NCBI GenBank assembly: GCA_050949175.1
Contig: JBMNFG010000001.1
Coordinates: 1-8,864 of the forward strand
Source: UBA4971 sp900019985
GTDB taxonomy: Bacteria > Bacillota > SHA-98 > UBA4971
Length of the DNA: 8,864 nt
Reading direction: 5' to 3'
The translations under genes were made by a program, and so were the position numbers. The notes below the pieces were generated by a model that saw nothing but the letters and a program-made list of their open reading frames with translations, did no database searches and was not told the DNA's origin. Shown piece after piece: positions 1-4,891 of this stretch; positions within the stretch are counted from its first letter, which is position 1, and each line of letters begins with the position of its first letter.

Positions 1-205
1 CTGCGAAACTGTGCGTATTTACCTAAGGTCCATGATTCGGTGCCTCTGTACAGGCAAAATGTCTGGCGCCGGTGAAGTCATACATATTCGTCCAATGTTC
101 AGTAATCCGGTGCCTGTCTATAGGCAAAATGTAGAGTAGCGGTGAAATCATGCATATCCATCTATCGTTCAGTAATCCAGTGCCTCTCTACAGACAAATA
201 GTCGA
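1..205 (+). repeat. 70-bp imperfect tandem repeat made of the GntR gene's 5' end
   Basis: Three copies lie exactly 70 bases apart: TGCCTCTGTA at 41, TGCCTGTCTA at 111, TGCCTCTCTA at 181. GGTGAAGTCA at 71 recurs as GGTGAAATCA at 141. The third copy contains the ribosome binding site, ATG (150) and first codons of the GntR gene. Read in the matching frame, copy 2 gives IHIRPMFSNPVPVYRQNVE then stop, and copy 1 gives VPLYRQNVWRR then stop; the real protein starts MHIHLSFSNPVPLYRQIVDQ. The upstream copies are therefore relics of the coding start, with ATG changed to ATA in copy 2. Copy 1 is the most diverged and is recognisable from about base 5. The period is not a multiple of three, so the copies are out of frame with each other. 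Confidence 0.85.
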
Positions 206-545
206 CCAGATAAAGGAGAAGGTCCTATCCGGCGAACTCCCGCCCGGAACTCCTTTGCCTTCCATCAGGCAGCTGGCTGAGGAGGCTATGACAAGCGTCA
301 TCACAACTAAGCGGGCATACTCTGAACTGGAGAATGAGGGGATCATCGTAACCAGGCCGGGTCTTGGGTCGTTCGTTGCTGATCTTTCCAACAGCGACCT
401 TAAGGAAATCCGCGAAGACTCCGTCAATGAGCGGATTCAGGACTTGATTACCACTGCAAGGCTCGTAGGAATAAGCGGTGCAAGGCTCCTTAAAATGGTT
501 AGAGAGGGGTTAGAGGAGGAGACAAAGGGTTATGAAAGGCAGTAA
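150..545 (+). CDS. GntR-family transcriptional regulator, YtrA-type
   Basis: A short cytoplasmic DNA-binding repressor (131 aa) of the YtrA branch of GntR regulators, which have a winged helix-turn-helix domain and only a short helical C-terminus for dimerisation. The domain fills residues 10-78: VPLYRQIVDQIKEKVLSGEL, then PGTPLPSIRQLA, then the recognition region and the wing TRPGLGSFV (68-76). Residues 80-131 are charged and helical, as expected in this subfamily. The usual helix-3 wording (GINPNTV-like) is replaced by EEAMTSVITTKRAY, so DNA specificity may differ. The ATG at 150 is preceded by GGTGA at 141-145. The 3' end overlaps the ABC ATPase gene by 14 bases, so regulator and transporter are co-transcribed and probably autoregulated, as is usual for ytrAB-type operons. 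The inducer cannot be read from the sequence. Two broken copies of its 5' end lie upstream. Confidence 0.92.
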   Translation: MHIHLSFSNPVPLYRQIVDQIKEKVLSGELPPGTPLPSIRQLAEEAMTSVITTKRAYSELENEGIIVTRPGLGSFVADLSNSDLKEIREDSVNERIQDLITTARLVGISGARLLKMVREGLEEETKGYERQ

Positions 546-1581
546 CGCGAGAAATGACAGGGGATTCGAAGGACGGAATCGCAACCGGCCGGCAGGCGGC
601 GGTTATGCCACCGATGACCTCGCCTTGATGCTTCGTGGAGTAAGCAAAAAGTATCCCAAGTTTGAGCTGAAAGATGTCACCTTCTCTCTGCCCAGAGGGT
701 TTATCATGGGGTTCATCGGGCCAAACGGAGCAGGAAAGACGACGACAATCAAGATTATCATGAACATGGTAAGAAAATCCAAAGGAACAGTCATGGCATT
801 AGGCCTTGACCACATAATCCACGAAAAAGAAGTGAAGCGTCGCATTGGCTATGTAGGAGAAGAACCGCGCTTTTACGAGGAAATGACACCTTTGTGGTTC
901 GAGAGGTTTGTGTCTAAATACTATCCTACCTGGGATAAAGCATATTTTGTCGCAACTCTCGATCGTTTCGGGATAGACCCTACCAAGCGCGTGAAAGACC
1001 TTTCTAAAGGCATGAAAGTGAAGCTCGGCCTTGCCCTGGCATTGTCGCACAAACCTGAGCTGTTGATACTGGACGAACCTACCAGCGGGCTCGATCCTGT
1101 CGTGCGCAGGGATGTCCTTGATGAACTGATGTCAGTAATCCAGGACGAGAAGAGGAGCGTCTTCTTCTCAACCCACATAACGCAGGATATCGAGCGGATT
1201 GCAGACTACGTGACCTTTATCCATCAAGGCCAAATCGTAGAATCCGATGTTAAAGACGACATCCTTGGCAGGTGGAAGTTGATTTCGTTCCCGTTGCCTG
1301 TCCGACAAGGAAAGGTGCAAGACGCTCTGAGCGGCGGGGGCTGGGATCTCGAGTCAGATGTCAAAGAAGCCGCCGACCGCATAGAAAGAATGCTGGATCA
1401 CGAACTCAAAGGAGTCTTCGTAGAATCCAAAATCGAAGGCCTGACATTTAGCGGGATTACTTCCGCCTTTTCAAGCGCACTTGAAGACAAGATAGCGCAA
1501 CTGGCGGGCAATAGGCCAAGGGTGGCCCCTGTAAGCCTAGACGACATTCTTGTTGCCATTGTAAGGGGGAATAACGCATGA
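532..1581 (+). CDS. ABC transporter ATP-binding protein, YtrB/EcsA-like
   Basis: The ATP-hydrolysing subunit of an ABC-2 type transporter, 349 aa, acting on the inner face of the membrane with the permease encoded next. Visible motifs: Walker A GPNGAGKTT (63-71), signature LSKGM (157-161), Walker B LLILDE (177-182), D-loop SGLD (185-188) and H-loop His215. The Q-loop region reads GYVGEEPRFYEEMT, with acidic residues where many ABC proteins have Gln; as I recall this also occurs in YtrB-type members. Residues 1-28 are a polar, Arg/Gly/Asn-rich extension before the usual beginning (LMLRGVSKKY). An AGGAGGAG run at 512-519 is a usable though distant ribosome site, and the start lies inside the regulator's 3' end. 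Residues from about 245 form an accessory C-terminal domain. The stop overlaps the permease start (ATGA). The substrate is unknown; antimicrobial peptide or cell-wall stress response is the usual theme. Confidence 0.93.
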   Translation: MKGSNARNDRGFEGRNRNRPAGGGYATDDLALMLRGVSKKYPKFELKDVTFSLPRGFIMGFIGPNGAGKTTTIKIIMNMVRKSKGTVMALGLDHIIHEKEVKRRIGYVGEEPRFYEEMTPLWFERFVSKYYPTWDKAYFVATLDRFGIDPTKRVKDLSKGMKVKLGLALALSHKPELLILDEPTSGLDPVVRRDVLDELMSVIQDEKRSVFFSTHITQDIERIADYVTFIHQGQIVESDVKDDILGRWKLISFPLPVRQGKVQDALSGGGWDLESDVKEAADRIERMLDHELKGVFVESKIEGLTFSGITSAFSSALEDKIAQLAGNRPRVAPVSLDDILVAIVRGNNA

Positions 1582-2288
1582 TAGACCTTGTATATAAGGA
1601 CATTATCCAAAACAGGAAATTGATACTTCTCTATGCTCTCCTCGGTGGGTTCGTCGGGCTTGTGATGATTGCATCAGGCTCTGACGGGGGAGGCGTGTTT
1701 ACTGCGTACGTCATGATATCTACCTATGGATTTGCGGTGAGATCCACCTATGACGAAGACAAAAGCGGCGCGTACCTGTTCTTAAAGAGCCTGCCTCTGT
1801 CAGATGCGGCAATCGTCGCCAGTAAGTTCCTGTCGGTCCTTGCAGTGTCTGTCATGCTTGTCATATTCTTTAACATCACTGCCGTGCTAGGTGCTTATCT
1901 TGGTGCGTCCGGGATTGTTCCGGGCCTTGGTTCATCTCCTGCAGCCCGGGGAGCTTTGGATGTCATTGCGGTCCTGCGCGGGAATGCTGTATCTTTCGCT
2001 ATAGTGTTCAGCTTTGCACTGATTTTTGTAGGTATTTACCTGCTTATATTCTTCTGGGCAGGATTCGCCAAGGCCTCTACGTACAGCAGAGCGATTCTCC
2101 TTGCCGTATTTGTCATGGTTATGATAGGAGCAGGTGCAATAGGACATTTGCCTGCGGTCCGAAATTTTGTAAGGTTTATTGAGACGAGTTCCTGGCTACC
2201 CGCGATATCGGTGATTACTAGCCTGGGTGTTTATTCGATTCTTTGTGCGCTGTGCATCGGGAGGGTGAAGGTTAAGGACTGGTCGTAG
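1578..2288 (+). CDS. ABC-2 type transporter permease
   Basis: Integral membrane subunit (236 aa) partnering the upstream ATPase. Hydrophobic segments lie near residues 14-33, 38-54, 82-110, 138-162, 171-189 and 206-228, giving about six membrane spans. The stretch TYDEDKSGAYLFLKSLPLSD (58-77) is the cytoplasmic loop typical of the ABC2_membrane_5-like family, whose members have a DE-K-----SLP motif between spans 2 and 3. ATG overlaps the ATPase stop by four bases, implying translational coupling. The last residues (VKVKDWS) and the stop codon are encoded by the first unit of a 23-bp tandem array that continues into the intergenic DNA, so the C-terminus may have been reshaped by repeat expansion. 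With one permease the complex would be a homodimer, unless another permease lies elsewhere. Confidence 0.9.
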   Translation: MIDLVYKDIIQNRKLILLYALLGGFVGLVMIASGSDGGGVFTAYVMISTYGFAVRSTYDEDKSGAYLFLKSLPLSDAAIVASKFLSVLAVSVMLVIFFNITAVLGAYLGASGIVPGLGSSPAARGALDVIAVLRGNAVSFAIVFSFALIFVGIYLLIFFWAGFAKASTYSRAILLAVFVMVMIGAGAIGHLPAVRNFVRFIETSSWLPAISVITSLGVYSILCALCIGRVKVKDWS

Positions 2289-2420
2289 TTAAGGACTGGG
2301 ACACTCCGCAGTAAAGGACTGGGACACTCCGCAGTAAAGGACTGGAACAGGTCTTAGTGAAGGACCGGGACCGATCGTAGCGAAGGACTGAAACGGTCGT
2401 AGTTAAGGAACGGTCGCAAA
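2271..2420 (+). repeat. 23-bp imperfect tandem array starting in the permease 3' end
   Basis: About seven units share the core GTTAAGGACTGG or GTAAAGGACTGG: 2271-2287 (17 bp, coding plus most of the stop), 2288-2310, 2311-2333, 2334-2356, 2357-2379, 2380-2401 (22 bp) and 2402-2420 (degenerate). Units 2 and 3 differ at one position; later units drift. The first unit encodes the C-terminal VKDWS of the permease. There is no constant repeat with unique spacers, and the units are too short for CRISPR. Confidence 0.85.
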
Positions 2421-2579
2421 GTGACAGTGCTAACTAAGATGTGCACGGACCGGAGCTAGGACACATATGAGTCCGAGATACATATCAGTCCGAGCTGAGA
2501 CTTAGGGACCCATCAGAGTCCTGTGATACAGAGATACTCGACAACGCCGCCTGCCTCATTAGGGTTCAGCTGACAGCAG
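2421..2579. other. intergenic DNA with two dyads and a stem-loop
   Basis: No coding region is credible here. Two 16-bp dyads share the form GGAC-N8-GTCC: GGACACATATGAGTCC at 2459-2474 (one mismatched pair) and GGACCCATCAGAGTCC at 2506-2521. ACATATGAGTCCGAG (2463-2477) is echoed 17 bases later as ACATATCAGTCCGAG (2480-2494). An 8-bp inverted repeat, CCGCCTGC (2547-2554) and GCAGGCGG (2576-2583), flanks a 21-base loop; no T-run follows it, so it is not a standard terminator. Function is unknown. Confidence 0.5.
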
Positions 2580-2733
2580 GCGGTAGTTGTTCCGTATCAA
2601 AGCGGTAGTTGTTCCGTATTAAAGAGGTGCCGGTTCCGTATTAAAGCAGTGCCTCTTCCATATTAAAGCAGTGCATCTTCTATATTAAAGCACTACCTGT
2701 TCCATATTGAAGCGGGATCTGTTCCGCATTAAA
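2580..2733 (+). repeat. 22-bp imperfect tandem array, seven units
   Basis: Seven consecutive 22-base units begin at 2580, 2602, 2624, 2646, 2668, 2690 and 2712. Positions 11-22 of each unit are conserved (TTCCGTATTAAA or close variants such as TTCCATATTAAA), whereas positions 4-10 vary strongly, giving a constant core with a variable block. The spacing is about two helical turns, so the AT-rich cores fall on roughly one face of the DNA. The array ends about 40 bases upstream of a promoter-like TATAAT. Confidence 0.85.
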
Positions 2734-2770
2734 AAGGTGGACAGAACGAAGTGGCGTAAGCAGGACTTTA

Positions 2771-2779
2771 TGCTATAAT
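2771..2779 (+). promoter_or_regulatory. extended -10 promoter candidate
   Basis: TGC directly followed by a perfect TATAAT (2774-2779) forms an extended -10 element. No good -35 is present at the expected distance (GTGGCG near 2751), which extended -10 promoters can tolerate. Transcription would begin near 2786 and run into the 24-bp array. The next terminator-like hairpin is at 2968-3005, so the product may be a short untranslated RNA or a leader read through into scfA. Confidence 0.45.
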
Positions 2780-2800
2780 ACACAAAATACTAATATGTCG

Positions 2801-2920
2801 CCTGTTTTCTGTTAATGTGCACGTCCTGTTTCCTTTAATGCGCGCAGGCTGTTTTCTGTTGATATGTGCGGCCGATTTTCTGTTGATTTGAGCGGCTTAT
2901 TTTCTGTTAATCTACACGCG
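2801..2920 (+). repeat. 24-bp imperfect tandem array, five units
   Basis: Five units of exactly 24 bases start at 2801, 2825, 2849, 2873 and 2897, sharing a core resembling TTTTCTGTTAATNTG followed by a variable GC-rich segment. The core differs from that of the 22-bp array just upstream, so the two arose independently. Stops occur in the forward frames and no gene is apparent. Confidence 0.8.
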
Positions 2921-2967
2921 TTGGCAGTCTTCTATATCAGATCGGTCGGTATATTCGTTAATATAAA

Positions 2968-3005
2968 GGCTTGTGCTCTCATAGAAATATGAGTGAGCCC
3001 TTTTT
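2968..3005 (+). terminator. terminator-like hairpin upstream of scfA
   Basis: The left arm GGCTTGTGCTCTCAT and right arm ATGAGTGAGCC pair imperfectly (CTCAT with ATGAG, GGCT with AGCC, interior loop between) around the loop AGAAAT, followed by CCTTTTT at 2999-3005. The stem is not perfect, but stem plus T-run resembles an intrinsic terminator. It would end transcripts coming from the arrays or the ABC operon and insulate scfA. Confidence 0.5.
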
Positions 3006-3026
3006 GGTGTTGAAGTGGTTGTCCAT

Positions 3027-3055
3027 TTCACAGTGCAATTGATGCATACTACAAT
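3027..3055 (+). promoter_or_regulatory. sigma-A-type promoter for scfA
   Basis: TTCACA (3027-3032) and TACAAT (3050-3055) are each one base from consensus and are separated by 17 bases. The predicted start near 3062 lies just before the AAGGAG ribosome site at 3065-3070, giving a very short leader. The imperfect inverted repeat GAAGTGG-TTGT-CCATTTC (3012-3029) abuts the -35 and could be an operator, but this is only suggestive. Confidence 0.6.
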
Positions 3056-3081
3056 GACGGTGATAAGGAGCAGTGATAGGA

Positions 3082-3246
3082 ATGTCATGTTTGAAGACGA
3101 AGAAACACATAACTACGATAAGCTTGGGTTCAACCAGAGGCGGACTTAAAGAAGGCGGCTGCAAGGAGTGTCAGGCATCCTGCCAGTCAGCATGCAAGAC
3201 TTCCTGCACCGTAGGGAACCAGGTTTGTATTGATAAGAGAAAGTGA
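3082..3246 (+). CDS. scfA: six-cysteine SCIFF ranthipeptide precursor
   Basis: A 54-residue ribosomally made peptide precursor that is modified by the adjacent radical SAM maturase. The C-terminal half carries the family hallmark: six cysteines at 27, 30, 34, 38, 42 and 49 within CKECQASCQSACKTSCTVGN (27-46) and QVC (47-49), then a short IDKRK tail. A seventh Cys at residue 3 lies outside the core. In the studied Clostridium thermocellum homologue CteA the thioether joins a Cys to a Thr five residues later; by position this would be Cys38 to Thr43 here. The leader (1-26) ends in GG immediately before the first core Cys, a possible but unproven cleavage point. ATG at 3082 is chosen because AAGGAG lies 11 bases upstream; a TTG at 3091 would give the more family-like MKTKKHITTI but has no ribosome site. 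The maturase gene starts 8 bases after the stop. Confidence 0.93.
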   Translation: MSCLKTKKHITTISLGSTRGGLKEGGCKECQASCQSACKTSCTVGNQVCIDKRK

Positions 3247-3254
3247 TATAAAGA

Positions 3255-4844
3255 ATGTTGGGCGAGGCTAATTGGCATATATTCTCCTGCTTAGGAAAAC
3301 TGCTTCTGTTTGATGTTAAGACAGGCGGCCTTCATGAGTTGGATGAAGCCGGACTGGAGGCTGCGATCGCTTATAGGGATAGGATGTCTGTTGCTGCGCA
3401 GGAACGTAGGGATAGGATGTCTGTTGCTACGCAGGAACATGCGGCTCGGATGCCTGTTGCTGCGCAAGAGCGTAGTGGATTCGTGAAGATCCCCGCGCCG
3501 CACGATAACGGCTCTGTGGCAACAACCGCAGAGAGACTTAAGGAACCCGCAGGATCCGCCATACGATCCACTCTACGGGGGTACGGGGAACCCATCGGGT
3601 TTACCACGCACGAGCAAGAGTTGCCCACACAAAGTCATGCAGAATCTGTAGTTGAAGCCTACAGAGAGCTGGAAAACATGGTAGCCCGTGGCCTGCTTTC
3701 GTCTCCTTTTGAAGAAGATGAGGAATATGCCCCTGATGGGGAGACCGTCGTCAAAGCGCTGTGTCTTCATGTGGCCCATGACTGCAACTTAAGATGCAAG
3801 TACTGCTTTGGCAAGACAGGCAACTTCGGTATGACGCGGGAGCTCATGCCCCTTGAAGTAGCTAAAGCTGCCATCGACTTCCTCCTTGAGAAGTCCGGTC
3901 AGAGGCGCAACCTCAATGTAGACTTCTTCGGCGGCGAACCCCTCCTTAACTTCGACGTAGTTAAGGCTGCAATAGACTACTGCGACGAAAGGGCGGAAGA
4001 CCTCGGCAAGCGCGTGGACTTTACAATCACCACGAATTGTCTTCTGCTTGACGGCGAAGTTGCATCTTTCTTGAATGAGCGAGACATCCTTGTGGTCTTG
4101 AGCATAGACGGCAGAAGAGATGTCAATGACAGGATGCGGATAATGCCGGGCGGGCAAGGCAGCTACGAGCATGTGGCCCAGAACCTGGTAAACTTTATTC
4201 AAACAAAAGATCCGCATTCATATTACGTGAGATCTACATACACGCGGCATAACCTGGATTTTGCATCTGACGTCTTGCATCTTGCGGACCTAGGTGCAAA
4301 AAGCATCTCGGCGGAACCTGTGATAAGCAGCGGCGACAGAGAATACAGTATCCGGCCGGAGGATATCGGAGTCATCGAGGCTGAATATGAAAACCTTACA
4401 AGGCTCTTTGTAGAGAGACATCGCGAAGGCCGGGGTTTCCTGTTCTACCATTTCAACATCGATCTAGATGGCGGACCATGCCTCAAGAGGCGTCTTTCAG
4501 GGTGCGGTGCAGGCACAGATTACCTGGCCGTCTCTCCGGGCGGAGACATCTATCCGTGCCATCAGTTCGTTGGAAAGCCCGAATTCAAGATGGGCGACGT
4601 GTTCCGGGAAGATATCGACTCTGAAATCAGCGCGAAGTTTCGAGATGCCCATGTCTATAACAAAGATGGGTGCGCAAGCTGCTGGGCAAGGTTCATCTGC
4701 AGCGGAGGATGCCATGCTGCAGCTTACGGTTCATCGGGTGATATCTTGATTCCTGACAAAGTGGCGTGTGCTCTCCAGAAGAAGCGGATCGAGTGCGCCT
4801 TGGCGGCGCAAGCCATGTTGAAGGATGTGGATCCGAAGATATAG
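3255..4844 (+). CDS. scfB: SCIFF peptide maturase, radical SAM/SPASM thioether-forming enzyme
   Basis: A cytoplasmic iron-sulfur enzyme that uses S-adenosylmethionine radical chemistry to form a Cys-Thr thioether in ScfA (CteB-type). Residues 6-40 (NWHIFSCLGKLLLFDVKTGG onward) match the start of the leader-binding RRE domain, and its later helix is probably ESVVEAYRELENMVARGLL from 130. The radical SAM cluster is Cys177, Cys181 and Cys184 (CNLRCKYC), with SAM-binding GGEP at 226-229. The SPASM auxiliary cluster cysteines are complete: Cys417-x12-G-x4-Cys435, then Cys473, 476, 482, 486 and 505 (Cx2Cx5Cx3C-gap-C). Cys409 is another nearby candidate ligand. At 529 aa it exceeds the usual length of about 450-470. 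The excess is an insertion at about 41-129 that contains three 11-residue repeats. Only a weak ribosome site precedes ATG, so translation may be coupled to scfA. Confidence 0.95.
   Translation: MLGEANWHIFSCLGKLLLFDVKTGGLHELDEAGLEAAIAYRDRMSVAAQERRDRMSVATQEHAARMPVAAQERSGFVKIPAPHDNGSVATTAERLKEPAGSAIRSTLRGYGEPIGFTTHEQELPTQSHAESVVEAYRELENMVARGLLSSPFEEDEEYAPDGETVVKALCLHVAHDCNLRCKYCFGKTGNFGMTRELMPLEVAKAAIDFLLEKSGQRRNLNVDFFGGEPLLNFDVVKAAIDYCDERAEDLGKRVDFTITTNCLLLDGEVASFLNERDILVVLSIDGRRDVNDRMRIMPGGQGSYEHVAQNLVNFIQTKDPHSYYVRSTYTRHNLDFASDVLHLADLGAKSISAEPVISSGDREYSIRPEDIGVIEAEYENLTRLFVERHREGRGFLFYHFNIDLDGGPCLKRRLSGCGAGTDYLAVSPGGDIYPCHQFVGKPEFKMGDVFREDIDSEISAKFRDAHVYNKDGCASCWARFICSGGCHAAAYGSSGDILIPDKVACALQKKRIECALAAQAMLKDVDPKI
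3375..3473 (+). repeat. 33-bp in-frame tandem repeat inside scfB
   Basis: Three direct copies at 3375-3407, 3408-3440 and 3441-3473 encode RDRMSVAAQER, RDRMSVATQEH and AARMPVAAQER (residues 41-73). The period is a multiple of three, so the frame is kept. The copies sit within the leader-binding part of the maturase, before its last helix, and account for 33 of roughly 85-90 extra residues. Confidence 0.9.
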
Positions 4845-4860
4845 AGTATCATCATGTATC

Positions 4861-4891
4861 AGCCAAGCAAGGGGCGTGAGGTTGGCTCATG
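4861..4891 (+). promoter_or_regulatory. ribosome site in a possible hairpin before the M1-like gene
   Basis: GTGAGG (4876-4881) lies 7 bases before ATG 4889 and decides that start. It sits at the 3' edge of the loop of a 6-bp inverted repeat, AGCCAA (4861-4866) and TTGGCT (4882-4887). The stem could modulate translation, but it is short and the loop is 15 bases, so this is tentative. No terminator or promoter is evident in the 44-base gap after scfB. Confidence 0.35.

Noticed and set aside
2547..2583. Stem-loop as an intrinsic terminator for the ABC operon
   Set aside because: The 8-bp GC-rich stem has a 21-base loop and is followed by TAGTTGTTCC rather than a T-run.
2271..2920. Possible CRISPR array or arrays
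   Set aside because: Units are 22-24 bp in total, adjacent and degenerate, with no constant repeat plus unique spacer of 25-40 bp and no cas genes nearby.
3091..3093. TTG start for scfA
   Set aside because: It would give a family-like MKTKKHITTI, but AAGGAG is 20 bases away, whereas ATG 3082 is within reach; it cannot be fully excluded.
2979..3164. 61-aa minus-strand ORF over the scfA promoter and start
   Set aside because: It overlaps the recognised scfA promoter, ribosome site and 5' coding region and has no domain or ribosome site of its own.
3789..4217. 142-aa minus-strand ORF opposite scfB
   Set aside because: It is a shadow of the radical SAM core, which has all catalytic motifs on the plus strand; the minus product has no recognisable domain.
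4468..4749. 93-aa plus-strand ORF inside scfB
   Set aside because: It lies in another frame across the SPASM region, whose cysteine spacing is perfect in the main frame.
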